DNA of 64,000 nucleotides from an uncultured Bacteroidales bacterium (GTDB lineage Bacteria > Bacteroidota > Bacteroidia > Bacteroidales > Bacteroidaceae). The position numbers were made by a program, and so were the translations under genes. The notes below the pieces were generated by a model that was not told the origin of the DNA, did not search any database, and was given only the letters and a program-made list of their open reading frames with translations. This document shows, piece after piece, positions 8,300 through 16,739 of the stretch. Position 1 is the stretch's first letter. Every line of letters starts with the position of its first letter. The DNA lies in NCBI GenBank assembly GCA_902779845.1, contig CACZCZ010000005.1, positions 1 to 64,000 of the forward strand, read 5' to 3'.

Positions 8300-9448
8300 A
8301 TGCTCCGACGCTTCACCCTCATCCTGCTGAGTTTCCTTCTCCTTCTCCCGAGCCTCCCAGCTCAGGAGACACCCGGCAAGCACTCCGTGCGCATGGGTGT
8401 GCTGCTACCCTTTAAGGAGAAGACGCCGCGTGGCGCCAAGATGGTAGAATTCTACCAGGGTATGCTCATGGCTGTCGATAGCCTCAAGCACGAGGGCATT
8501 TCCATCGACGTGCAGGCCCTGCATACTGGCAGCACAGCCAACGAGATGGACCAACTGCTGGCAAACAACAAACTCAAGGACTGCGATGTCGTCTTCGGAC
8601 CGCTGGATGCAGCACAGCTGCCGGCGTTAGCTGACTATTGTGACCTGCATGACATCCATCTGGTGGTGCCATTCACGAGCCTTGCCACGCAACTCATCGG
8701 CCACACCCGTCAGTATCTTGTTAACGCACCGCGCACGAGGCTACAGGCAGAAGCGCTCTGGTACATCCAAGACCAATTTGCAGAGCATAACCTCATCCTC
8801 GTGGAGACCAACGAAAACAATGACGAGGGCAAAGCCTTTGGCGAACAGCTGCGCACGGAAGCCAGCCATCGCGGCGTCTATGTCCGTACTTTCAACGTCG
8901 AAGGCGACGAGCTGGCACTGCAGCAAGCCCTGAATGCCCAGCGCAAGAACCTCTTCATCCCCAACTCTCCATCGTTGAAAGCTCTCAACCATCTGACCTC
9001 CAAACTGAAGGACTTCAAGCGCCAACATCCCGAGTACCAGATGGCACTGTTCGGCTACCCTGCCTGGCAGACCTACACACAGCAGTTGCTGTCTGACTTC
9101 TACCAGCTCGACACCTACGTCTATACCAACTTCTACCGCAATCCCCTGTCACAGCGCAACGAAGCCTTCGACCGTCAGTTCATGCAGTGGTTCCATACCC
9201 CCATGAGCGCCACCTTCCCCCGCTATGCGCTGATGGGCTTCGACGTAGCCTACTATTTCCTGCGCGGCCTCAGCCTCTACGGCAGCGGGCGTCTGCAGGA
9301 GAATCTGCCCAAGATTCCCTCCCTCCCCTATCAGCATCCCCTCTTCTTCGAGCAAACGCAGGAAGGCGACGGCTACGTCAACACCTTCGTGCAGTTGATT
9401 CACTACACCCCCAACCAAACCATCGAACTCATCACCCGCAACCGCTGA
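8300..9448 (+). CDS. Periplasmic-binding-protein type I-like protein
   Basis: A 382-residue exported protein (signal peptide ending SLPAQ). The fold signature is that of type I periplasmic-binding proteins: RMGVLLPFKEKTPRGAKMV, then a VVFGPLDAAQLPALADYC segment and a linker strand VVPFTSLATQ. In Bacteroidetes similar domains often follow LysM repeats in one chain; no LysM is present here. No transporter genes are adjacent, so a structural or peptidoglycan-related sensing role is as likely as ligand import. Its stop overlaps the next start (TGATG), suggesting coupling with the PorT-like gene. Confidence 0.7.
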   Translation: MLRRFTLILLSFLLLLPSLPAQETPGKHSVRMGVLLPFKEKTPRGAKMVEFYQGMLMAVDSLKHEGISIDVQALHTGSTANEMDQLLANNKLKDCDVVFGPLDAAQLPALADYCDLHDIHLVVPFTSLATQLIGHTRQYLVNAPRTRLQAEALWYIQDQFAEHNLILVETNENNDEGKAFGEQLRTEASHRGVYVRTFNVEGDELALQQALNAQRKNLFIPNSPSLKALNHLTSKLKDFKRQHPEYQMALFGYPAWQTYTQQLLSDFYQLDTYVYTNFYRNPLSQRNEAFDRQFMQWFHTPMSATFPRYALMGFDVAYYFLRGLSLYGSGRLQENLPKIPSLPYQHPLFFEQTQEGDGYVNTFVQLIHYTPNQTIELITRNR

Positions 9449-10212
9449 TGAAGCCGTCTCGCATCCTGCTCATCGTCCTTGTGCTGTGGACTGCCCTGGT
9501 TCCCCTACAGGCGCAGGTGGGTGAACATCGCAACGACCTCACCATCGGCTTCACCGGTGGCTACCTCCTCAACCGCACCTCCTTCAACCCTACCATCAAG
9601 AAGGTCTATAAAGGCGGCGAGACCTTCGGCATCACCGTTCGCTATACCTGCGAGAAATACTTCTCTGCCCACTGCGCCATACAGGCCGAGGTGAACTACG
9701 CCAACATGGGTTGGAAGGAAGATATCGACCCCGAGCTCAGCAGCGACACCTACTACCGCGACATGCGCTACATCCAGGTGCCCATCTTTGCGCGACTCAG
9801 CTGGGGCCGCGAGCGCAAAGGCTTCCTCTTTGGCCTACTCATAGGTCCGCAGCTCGGCTACTGTTTCAGCGAGACCGAGCACTACAGCACCCCCTGGGCC
9901 GGAAGCCCGCGTCCGAATAATATCACACAGCAGTACGGCAAAGCTGTCGAACGGCCCTTTGAATACGGCCTAACTGGTGGCCTTTCCTTTGAGATAGTCA
10001 CCAAGCGAGCCGGCCGCTTCATGCTCGAAGGCCGCTACTTCTACGGCCTTAGCGACATCTTCAACAACAGCAAGAAAGACCCCTTCGGCCGCTCTGCCAA
10101 TGGCGCCATCATCATCAAAGCCGGCTACCTCTACGATGTCATCCGCACCAAAGGCGTCGTAGATAAACCCCGCAAGCGCAAAAACAAAAAAGCCTCAGTC
10201 TTTAGCGAATAA
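9448..10212 (+). CDS. PorT-like outer-membrane beta-barrel protein
   Basis: A 254-residue protein with a signal peptide (ending VPLQAQ) and beta-barrel strands such as DLTIGFTGGYLLNRTSF and FMLEGRYFYGLSDIF. The family resembles PorT/SprT, which takes part in type IX secretion in Porphyromonas and gliding in Flavobacterium, but it also fits generic outer-membrane barrels, so no symbol is assigned. The C-terminal tail is very basic (RKRKNKK), unusual for a barrel end. It starts inside the stop of the upstream gene and is the last gene of the bamD operon. The stop codon is the first base of a 22-bp repeat cluster. Confidence 0.65.
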   Translation: MKPSRILLIVLVLWTALVPLQAQVGEHRNDLTIGFTGGYLLNRTSFNPTIKKVYKGGETFGITVRYTCEKYFSAHCAIQAEVNYANMGWKEDIDPELSSDTYYRDMRYIQVPIFARLSWGRERKGFLFGLLIGPQLGYCFSETEHYSTPWAGSPRPNNITQQYGKAVERPFEYGLTGGLSFEIVTKRAGRFMLEGRYFYGLSDIFNNSKKDPFGRSANGAIIIKAGYLYDVIRTKGVVDKPRKRKNKKASVFSE

Positions 10213-10361
10213 GACCAAGCTCTTACAGCCACAAGGTCATGCTCCTCTCCCCATAAGACCTTGCTCCTATAGCCATAAGACCTTGCTCCTATAGCCATAA
10301 GCCCTTGCTCCTCTCCCCATAAGCCCATGCTCTTATAGCCATAAGACCTTGCTCTTACAGC
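10211..10361. repeat. 22-bp tandem repeat cluster (about seven units)
   Basis: Six full units of 22 bases and one of 19, variants of AAGACCTTGCTCCTATAGCC plus AT. Units 3 and 4 are identical; the others differ at a few positions, with CTCCCC alternating with ATAGCC. The array begins at the stop codon of the PorT-like gene. There are no unique spacers, so it is not CRISPR. Two related units occur at about 39899-39941. Confidence 0.85.
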
Positions 10362-10362
10362 T

Positions 10363-10404
10363 TTTGCCACCAGTGGCAAATCGTTTTCTCACTGGTGAGA
10401 AAAC
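10363..10404. repeat. Two palindromes with a CACCAGTG core
   Basis: TTTGCCAC/GTGGCAAA at 10363-10380 and GTTTTCTCAC/GTGAGAAAAC at 10383-10404. Both centre on CACCAGTG (the second in reverse orientation) with different flanking stems. They could act as a bidirectional terminator between the PorT-like operon and the minus-strand fragment, or be mobile palindromes. Confidence 0.7.
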
Positions 10405-10413
10405 ACAATAAGG

Positions 10414-10624
10414 TCACGTCCTTCGGCCCGTAAGCTCTGATGATAACATTATCTTCACATTGTAAACATTAACATCGTGCAGGGTGTTCCCAATTTCTGT
10501 TTTCTCCTGACGAATCGGAGAGACATCAAGTTGATGGATAATATCCACACTCACAGAAGTACGTGTTGCTCCTGTGTCAATCAATGCGGCATCAGCGGCA
10601 TAAAGATTGGGGAAGTCTCGGGAT
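10414..10624 (-). pseudogene. Remnant of a retropepsin-like aspartic protease gene
   Basis: Between the uvrA stop and the palindromes the minus strand encodes about 67 residues containing ALIDTGATRTSVSVDIIHQL and then DVNVYNVKIML. This matches the active-site half of small retroviral-type aspartic proteases common in Bacteroidetes (D-T-G-A motif). There is no in-frame start codon and the frame ends early (GRRT stop), so the rest of the roughly 120-residue domain is missing. The apparent upstream open frame is only antisense to uvrA. It reads as a decayed gene core left between uvrA and the repeat cluster. Confidence 0.5.
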
Positions 10625-13585
10625 TTATTTGAGGGGCGATAGGATTTCTCGGAGGAACTGCGCGGTGTAGCCGTCTGGGCATTGGGCGACTTCCTCGGGA
10701 GTGCCACAGGCCAGGAGGCGACCGCCACCGCGTCCTCCCTCAGGCCCCATATCGATGAGATAGTCGGCGGACTTGATGACATCAAGGTTGTGCTCGATGA
10801 CGAGGACGGTATTGCCCTTCTCGACCAAACGCTGGAGGACGCCCAGGAGGACACGGATGTCCTCGAAGTGCAGGCCGGTGGTGGGTTCATCGAGGATATA
10901 AAGCGTGCGACCGGTGTCGCGCTTCGACAGCTCTGTAGCCAGCTTCACACGCTGGCTCTCGCCACCGGACAAAGTCGTGGAGGACTGGCCGAGCTTGATG
11001 TATCCGAGGCCTACGTCCTGCAGCGTCTTGATCTTCTGGAGGATGGCGGGCTGGTTCTCGAAGAACTCAACGGCACGGTTGATGGTCATGTCCAGCACAT
11101 CGGCGATGCTCTTACCCTTGAAGCGCACCTCCAGCGTCTCGCGGTTGTAGCGCTTGCCGTGGCACTCCTCGCAGGGCACCATCACATCGGGCAGGAAATT
11201 CATCTCGATGGTCTTGTAGCCATTTCCGCCACAGGTCTCGCAGCGGCCGCCTTTCACATTGAACGAGAAGCGGCCGGGCTTGTAGCCGCGGATGCGGGCT
11301 TCGGGCAACGACACAAAGAGGTCACGGATGTCGGAGAAGACACCTGTGTAGGTGGCAGGATTCGAGCGGGGCGTGCGTCCGATAGGACTCTGGTCCACAC
11401 TCACGACTTTATCGATATGTTCCAGCCCCTCGATGCAGTCGTAGGGCAACGGGTCGCGCAGTGAGTGATAGAAATGTTGTGAGAGGATAGGCTGGAGGGT
11501 GTCGTTGATGAGCGAACTCTTACCCGAGCCGGAGACTCCCGTGACACAGATGAGGGTTCCTAATGGGAAACTGACATCGACATCCTTGAGGTTGTTGCCG
11601 CGAGCGCCTTTCAGCAGCAGGCTGTTTCCGTTGCCTGAGCGGCGGGTGGCAGGAACCTCGATGGCACGAGCACCTGTTAAATAATCGCGGGTCAAGGAGG
11701 AATCCCCTCCCCCGTCCCCTTCACTGTTAGGTCGGGGGGAAACAAGTTCCTCGTATGTTCCCTGGAACATCACTTCCCCACCCTTGCGGCCGGCGAAGGG
11801 TCCCATGTCGATGATATAATCCGACTCGCGCATCATCTCCTCGTCGTGCTCCACCACGATGACGGTGTTGCCCGTGTCGCGCAACTCCTTCAGCGAGTGA
11901 ATCAGGCGGCGGTTGTCGCGCTGGTGCAGTCCGATGCTGGGCTCATCCAGGATGTACAGGACATTGACAAGTTTGGAGCCAATCTGCGTTGCCAGACGAA
12001 TGCGCTGGCTCTCGCCACCCGAGAGGCTCATACTGCTGCGGGAGAGGCTGAGATAGTCCAGGCCCACATCAAAGAGGAACTGCAAGCGTGTCCGTATCTC
12101 CTTCAGGATCTCGGGCGCAATCTTACGCTGGCGGGGAGTGAGGAGAGGCCCCTCACCAGTCAGACATTCCTCATGCAGCGCGATAATCCACTGTCGCAGG
12201 TCTTTGATATCCATATCCGCCAGTTCGGCAATGTTCTTGCCGGCAATGCGGAAGTTCAGGGCTTCACGGTTGAGGCGGGCGCCATGGCAGTCCGGACAGG
12301 TGTCGGTCTTGGAGAACTGCTCGGCCCATTTCTGCGCGGTGGCGCTGGCCTCGCTGTCCTGCATCATGGAAATATACTTCACCAAGCCGTCGTATTCAAT
12401 GTAATAGTCGTTGCTGGTGTGTGCGGTAGCCGCTGGGATGCGCAGACGCTCCGGACAGCCGTTAAGGATTTCATCAATGGCTTCATCGGGGACCTCAGAC
12501 AGCGGCGTGTCCATCGTCACATCATAGCGCTGCAGCAAGGCTTCCATCTGCCAGAAGATCATCTGGTTCTTGGCTTTTCCAAGGGGGGCGATACCGCCAT
12601 CCTTGACAGACAGCGTGCGGTCGGGGATGACCTTATTGACATCGATGAGGTTGACATAGCCGAGGCCTTTGCAGCGCGGACACCAGCCCTGCGGCGAGTT
12701 AAACGAGAAGTTATGAGGCGCAGGGTCGGCATAGCTCATGCCCGTAGTGGGGCACATCAGGCGACGGCTGTAGTGCTTCACCTCGTTCGTTTCCATGTCC
12801 AGCACCATCATCAGGCCCTCACCCATCTTCATGCACAGCTCCACGCTCTTCGCAAGACGGCTCGTTATTTGACAATTTAACGATTGACCATTTGACAATT
12901 GTTCCAGGCCTTGCGTCGCAGTGTCCTTTTGTAAATTGTCCAATTGTTCAATTTTCATGCGGTCCACCACCACCTCGATGCTATGGTTGCTGTAGCGGTC
13001 CACCTTCATGCCAGGCTGCACCTCCATCATCTCTCCATCCACGCGCACCCATACAAAACCCTTGCGGCGTACGCTGTCAAAGAGTTCACGATAATGGCCC
13101 TTGCGGTTCTTCACGAGGGGAGCCAGGAGTTGGATCTTGTGTCCTGCATAGTCCTGTGTGATGAGGTCCACAATCTGTTCCTCGGTGTATTTCACCATTG
13201 CCTCGCCCGTCTCCCACGAGAAGGCATCGCCGGCACGGGCGTAAAGCAAACGAAGGAAGTCGTAGATTTCAGTAGTGGTTCCGACGGTGCTTCGCGGATT
13301 CTTGTTCGTGGTCTTCTGCTCGATGCTGATGACGGGCGAGAGTCCTGTAATCTTATCTACATCCGGACGCTCCAGACCGCCAAGGAAGTTGCGGGCATAG
13401 GCCGAGAAGGTCTCGATATAGCGACGCTGGCCTTCGGCAAAGATGGTGTCGAAAGCCAACGAACTCTTTCCCGAGCCAGACAGTCCGGTGATGACCGTCA
13501 GGCTGTTGCGCGGAATATCGACATCCACATTCTTCAAGTTGTGGACGCGAGCTCCAAGGATCTGAATCAGCCGCTGCTTACTCAT
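10625..13585 (-). CDS. uvrA: Excinuclease ABC subunit A
   Basis: A 986-residue UvrA, the damage-sensing ABC ATPase dimer of nucleotide excision repair. It has two nucleotide-binding domains (Walker [14 protein letters not shown] and [13 protein letters not shown]; signatures [12 protein letters not shown] and [12 protein letters not shown]) and zinc modules ([26 protein letters not shown]). The start [19 protein letters not shown] at 13585 is chosen because it fits the family and overlaps the upstream stop by eight bases. It is longer than typical UvrA (about 940) because of two in-frame insertions: an AT-rich block around residues 211-240 in the UvrB-binding region, and a GC-rich block encoding [13 protein letters not shown] near residue 620. 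Both look like intergenic repeats that became translated. Confidence 0.97.
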   Translation of the reverse strand: MSKQRLIQILGARVHNLKNVDVDIPRNSLTVITGLSGSGKSSLAFDTIFAEGQRRYIETFSAYARNFLGGLERPDVDKITGLSPVISIEQKTTNKNPRSTVGTTTEIYDFLRLLYARAGDAFSWETGEAMVKYTEEQIVDLITQDYAGHKIQLLAPLVKNRKGHYRELFDSVRRKGFVWVRVDGEMMEVQPGMKVDRYSNHSIEVVVDRMKIEQLDNLQKDTATQGLEQLSNGQSLNCQITSRLAKSVELCMKMGEGLMMVLDMETNEVKHYSRRLMCPTTGMSYADPAPHNFSFNSPQGWCPRCKGLGYVNLIDVNKVIPDRTLSVKDGGIAPLGKAKNQMIFWQMEALLQRYDVTMDTPLSEVPDEAIDEILNGCPERLRIPAATAHTSNDYYIEYDGLVKYISMMQDSEASATAQKWAEQFSKTDTCPDCHGARLNREALNFRIAGKNIAELADMDIKDLRQWIIALHEECLTGEGPLLTPRQRKIAPEILKEIRTRLQFLFDVGLDYLSLSRSSMSLSGGESQRIRLATQIGSKLVNVLYILDEPSIGLHQRDNRRLIHSLKELRDTGNTVIVVEHDEEMMRESDYIIDMGPFAGRKGGEVMFQGTYEELVSPRPNSEGDGGGDSSLTRDYLTGARAIEVPATRRSGNGNSLLLKGARGNNLKDVDVSFPLGTLICVTGVSGSGKSSLINDTLQPILSQHFYHSLRDPLPYDCIEGLEHIDKVVSVDQSPIGRTPRSNPATYTGVFSDIRDLFVSLPEARIRGYKPGRFSFNVKGGRCETCGGNGYKTIEMNFLPDVMVPCEECHGKRYNRETLEVRFKGKSIADVLDMTINRAVEFFENQPAILQKIKTLQDVGLGYIKLGQSSTTLSGGESQRVKLATELSKRDTGRTLYILDEPTTGLHFEDIRVLLGVLQRLVEKGNTVLVIEHNLDVIKSADYLIDMGPEGGRGGGRLLACGTPEEVAQCPDGYTAQFLREILSPLK
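11697..11740. repeat. GC-rich palindromic element inside uvrA
   Basis: A C-run/G-run element (TCCCCTCCCCC near one end, CGGGGGGA at the other) in the uvrA frame. It encodes [12 protein letters not shown], which interrupts the usual linker before LTRDYLTG. It resembles the intergenic C-rich/G-rich palindromes at about 35107 and 45100. Confidence 0.6.
12865..12955. repeat. AT-rich spacer-like block translated within uvrA
   Basis: A 91-base low-GC block containing TTTGACAATT twice in direct orientation and twice as near-inverted copies (AAATTGTCCAATTGTTCAA). The wording matches AT-rich intergenic spacers of this genome (for example around 41490 and 46775). It encodes roughly [20 protein letters not shown] and about ten further residues, a segment absent from the E. 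coli alignment I can recall. Confidence 0.65.
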
Positions 13586-14321
13586 CTCCTCCCTCTTCCT
13601 CTGAATAACGCGTAAGGACATTCACATCCTTACGGATTTTGTACTCAACGCCGTCGGCACCCTTGGCCACGACATTCACAAAATAGACGCCGTCCTTCAC
13701 CGTCTTGCCGTTGTATCTGCCATCCCATCCGCCGCGCGGGTCACTCCACTGGTAGAGCTTCTGTCCCCATCGGTTGAAGATGGTGGCCTTGAACTCCACG
13801 ATACTCTGCAGTGAGCTCTGCTTGGCGCGATAGATATCATTCTTGCCGTCGCCGTTGGGCGAGAAGGCATTGGGCATCTCCAGTTTAGACTCAGAGACGG
13901 TGACGGTGAACGTAACCGGTGGCGTGCCCTCTTCGGGGTAATCCACAGTCAGACCGTTGGGGTCTGTGAAGGTGGCACGAAGTTCTACGATATACGATCC
14001 GCTCTGCACGAAGGTGTACTCAAACTCCTCATCAGAGCGCGTAATGATATAGTCGTTCCAGTTCTTGTCCGACGCATACACATGCCATGTGTAGCTGCCC
14101 ACGTAGTCGCCCAGGTCTGTGGGTACGGCTGCAAAATGCCCCGTCACCGGTGCCGAACCGGAGAAGCTGGTGTTCTTCTCCTCAACGGGATTGCCCTCGG
14201 CATCCGTGTAGGAGAATGTCGCCGTGGGCGTACATGTCTGTGCCTGCACGAAGTTGAATGCCAGCAAAGCTATCATCGCCAGCAATAGCCTTCTGGAAAA
14301 AAGAATTCTATCTCGCATCAT
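13578..14321 (-). CDS. Exported protein with gliding/type IX type B C-terminal domain
   Basis: A 247-residue protein with a signal peptide (ending FNFVQAQ), a PKD-like beta-sandwich middle (QSGSYIVELRATFTDPNG) and a C-terminal CHU_C domain: MPNAFSPNGDGKNDIYR, then IFNRWGQKLYQW, WDGRYNGK and VKDGVYFVNVVA. That domain is the type B sorting signal recognised by the type IX secretion system, so the protein is probably exported to the surface. Its stop overlaps the uvrA start by eight bases, hence uvrA is probably translated from the same transcript, an arrangement also found in related genomes. Function beyond export is unknown. Confidence 0.85.
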   Translation of the reverse strand: MMRDRILFSRRLLLAMIALLAFNFVQAQTCTPTATFSYTDAEGNPVEEKNTSFSGSAPVTGHFAAVPTDLGDYVGSYTWHVYASDKNWNDYIITRSDEEFEYTFVQSGSYIVELRATFTDPNGLTVDYPEEGTPPVTFTVTVSESKLEMPNAFSPNGDGKNDIYRAKQSSLQSIVEFKATIFNRWGQKLYQWSDPRGGWDGRYNGKTVKDGVYFVNVVAKGADGVEYKIRKDVNVLTRYSEEEGGDE

Positions 14322-14343
14322 GTGATTTCGTTATATTTGCCTG

Positions 14344-14351
14344 CAAAGGTA
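14344..14351 (-). promoter_or_regulatory. -7 element for the CHU_C protein - uvrA transcript
   Basis: The minus strand reads TACCTTTG followed by CAGG, about 23 bases before the start at 14321. No clear -33 TTTG at the usual distance. Confidence 0.7.
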
Positions 14352-14469
14352 CGTATTTCACCTTAATAATATATACGCGCGCGAAGGAAATTTTGGTTAA
14401 AGCTGCAAAATACCGAATTTTCCCATGCAAATTCCACCATTTTTGCACCTCCGTACCGAATTGACGCCC

Positions 14470-14477
14470 TACCTTTG
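14470..14477 (+). promoter_or_regulatory. -7 element of the DUF4493 operon
   Basis: TACCTTTG followed by CGGCGC, 68 bases before the first gene. The nearest TTTG upstream (14442-14445) is four bases farther than the standard 20-base spacing. It is the only good promoter seen for the following nine genes. Confidence 0.7.
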
Positions 14478-14544
14478 CGGCGCAAAAATGAGCACACGTT
14501 CTCTTCTTCAGGACAACATTCTACATTATAAATTACTAATTACA

Positions 14545-15384
14545 ATGAAGAAAAACATCTTTCTCATGTTCCTGTCGCTGGGTGTGACAGGATGGCTAAC
14601 AGCTTGTGTCTCGGACATCGACTACGATGCTCAGCAGACCACACAGCAAGAAGCGGGACAGAAGGGCAATTTCATGCTCAAGGTAGCCCCAGGTATCGAT
14701 TTCACCGCTGCTACGCGTGCGGTGGATGAAAACGCCTACAAGAACACCGACAACTACAATGTGACGATTACTGACAGCAAGAACGATGTCAAGTTCTCTG
14801 GCACGTATGCCACATTGAAAACGCGCTTACCGATGGAGATGGAACTCGGTTCCTACAACATCACCGCCACCTACGGCACCGAGAGCGCAGCATCGCGCGA
14901 TGCCTTTATGATGAAGGGACAAAGCACCTTCACCATTCAGGCTGGTAAGACCGTTGAGACGACCATCAACTGCAGTCCCACGGCCGGTAAGATTCGCGTG
15001 ACCTTCGACAGCAGCCTGTCCACCTACTGTGACGTCTATGATGTCGATTTCACCGGCACTGCCGCCTTGGGCAACAATTCAGCCCATTGGGGTATGACCG
15101 ACACGGCTCCCCTGTACCTTGCACTCGCAGAAGATGGCGAGACCGTGAACTACACCATCCACCTCACATCAAAGGATGAGTACGCCACCATACAGGATGG
15201 TGAAAAGAAGACAACAGCCACTGCATCAGGCAGTTTCAAGCTGGAGCGCAATCAGACGAAGCTGCTCAACGTGAAGGCTAACTACACCGAGAGCACCGAG
15301 GGCGGCATCAAGATCACCATCGAAATCGACGAGAGCACCAACGATAAGCTCTATGTCATCGAAGTGCCTGCCACATGGGTATAA
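14545..15384 (+). CDS. DUF4493-type lipoprotein 1
   Basis: A 279-residue surface lipoprotein: signal peptide with lipobox LTAC (Cys21), then a beta-strand GNFMLKVAPG and a Thr-Arg-Ala motif at residues 57-59. The rest is beta-rich (YNVTITDSKNDVKFSGTY, LPMEMELGSYNITATYG, GKIRVTFDSSL), the pattern of DUF4493, a Bacteroidetes surface domain of unknown function. The ATG at 14545 places the signal peptide at the N-terminus. First gene of a nine-gene same-strand run; a 40-base gap separates it from the next. The Cys-to-Arg spacing is 37 residues, similar to fimbrillin precursors. No enzymatic motif is visible. Confidence 0.7.
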   Translation: MKKNIFLMFLSLGVTGWLTACVSDIDYDAQQTTQQEAGQKGNFMLKVAPGIDFTAATRAVDENAYKNTDNYNVTITDSKNDVKFSGTYATLKTRLPMEMELGSYNITATYGTESAASRDAFMMKGQSTFTIQAGKTVETTINCSPTAGKIRVTFDSSLSTYCDVYDVDFTGTAALGNNSAHWGMTDTAPLYLALAEDGETVNYTIHLTSKDEYATIQDGEKKTTATASGSFKLERNQTKLLNVKANYTESTEGGIKITIEIDESTNDKLYVIEVPATWV

Positions 15385-15424
15385 ATAATAAGGAATTCAA
15401 GAATCTCGAAAAATACTACTCACG

Positions 15425-16708
15425 ATGAAACTACATAACATCTTTATCGCAAGCGCTGTCGCACTGCTGACGGCCAGTTGCGTGAACGAGGATATTACCC
15501 CGGCTGAAAACGGCGATGGAGCCGGAGCCTTGAGAGTCACTGTAGAGACCATGCAGCCGCTGAAGACACGTGCTGATCAGAGCTATGAAGTCACGAACTT
15601 CCCCGTGACCATCTACAACCCCGACGGCAGCAAGTACGAGAGCTACGAGGCTGTCAGCCAGATGCCCGAATCCATCCAGCTGCCCGTAGGAAGATATACG
15701 CTTGAAGCTCACACGCCCGGCATCATGGAGCGCATCATGACTACACCTTATTATAAAGGAACAGAGGTGTCCGAGATTGTCAAGGACGTAACCACGCAAT
15801 CCACCATCACCTGTAAGATGGCCAACACGAAGGTCACCGTAGGCTATGACCAGGACTTCATCGACCTGTTCACCTCGTGGACCATCACCTTTGACGACGG
15901 CACGAGCAATGCCATCACCTTCACCAATGAACAAGGCACAACTCCCCCTGCACTCTACTGGGACCTCGGCAGCGGCGCCGACAAGCTCACCGTGAACTTC
16001 CGCGGTGTGAACAAGGACGGCACCGTGACCGCCAGCAACACCATCACCAAGTCGCAGGCTACTGAGAGCTACGATGGTGAGAGCAGCAAGTTCACTGGCG
16101 GCGATGCCATCGTCATCAACTTCTCACCGACAGAAGCCACCACGGGCGAAATCACCATCGGCATCTCCGTACAGGTCTTCGACACCGCAGCCGAAGAGGT
16201 GCAGACCGTCATCCAGATTGTGGACAACGGCAACCTGAAGCCCGACGACGGCAGTGGCGACGATCCCACTCCCGGCGATGACAACGCCATCACCCTCAGC
16301 CTGCCCGCCCCCATCACCTTCACCATGGGCGAGGGAGGCACCCTGGACAAGAGCCTGGGCGATGTGAACATTGCAGCCACCAATGGCATTAAGAGCCTGA
16401 TGGTGAAGGCCGAGTCATCCAGCGAAGACATGGTGGCCTCATTGGAGGCTGTCGGCGCCGGCTATGGCCTTGACTTCGTGGGCACCGGTGTCGAAGTCGT
16501 CGGCAACAACGACCTCGTCAGCTTCTTCGCCGGCCTTGGCCAGACGCTGTCTGTACCTACCGAGGGCGACACCTCGTATGAATTCCCCATTGGCAACTTC
16601 TTCCCGCTCTTGGATGTCATGAGCGGTACCCACACCTTCCATCTCACAGCCAAGGATATGAACGGCAATGAAAAGAGCGGCACAGTCATCGTCACCGTGC
16701 GCGAATAA
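15425..16708 (+). CDS. DUF4493-type lipoprotein 2
   Basis: A 427-residue lipoprotein with lipobox TASC (Cys19), beta-strand GALRVTVET and Thr-Arg-Ala at residues 48-50. The DUF4493-like part runs to about residue 265 (LPVGRYTLEAHTPG, TPYYKGTEVSEI, NTKVTVGYDQDF). It is followed by an acidic Pro-rich linker (DDGSGDDPTPGDDN) and a second beta domain ending in GTHTFHLTAKDMNGNEKSG, which resembles the DUF4493-associated C-terminal domains of sister genes. Likely displayed on the cell surface as part of the same structure or complex as its neighbours. No catalytic residues can be named. Confidence 0.7.
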   Translation: MKLHNIFIASAVALLTASCVNEDITPAENGDGAGALRVTVETMQPLKTRADQSYEVTNFPVTIYNPDGSKYESYEAVSQMPESIQLPVGRYTLEAHTPGIMERIMTTPYYKGTEVSEIVKDVTTQSTITCKMANTKVTVGYDQDFIDLFTSWTITFDDGTSNAITFTNEQGTTPPALYWDLGSGADKLTVNFRGVNKDGTVTASNTITKSQATESYDGESSKFTGGDAIVINFSPTEATTGEITIGISVQVFDTAAEEVQTVIQIVDNGNLKPDDGSGDDPTPGDDNAITLSLPAPITFTMGEGGTLDKSLGDVNIAATNGIKSLMVKAESSSEDMVASLEAVGAGYGLDFVGTGVEVVGNNDLVSFFAGLGQTLSVPTEGDTSYEFPIGNFFPLLDVMSGTHTFHLTAKDMNGNEKSGTVIVTVRE

Positions 16709-16739
16709 TTAGCAAACCATCATTAAGACATCAGAAGAT

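Noticed and set aside
9187..9447. N-terminal extension of the PorT-like gene
   Set aside because: Overlaps the upstream gene in another frame; the signal peptide begins at 9448.
10211..10361. CRISPR array
   Set aside because: The 22-bp units are contiguous, without unique spacers, and no cas genes are present.
10131..10379. 82-codon minus-strand frame over the 22-bp repeats
   Set aside because: A product of the repeat and of the antisense strand of the PorT-like gene; no start context.
11846..12880. 344-codon plus-strand open frame
   Set aside because: Antisense to uvrA, whose motifs are clear on the other strand.
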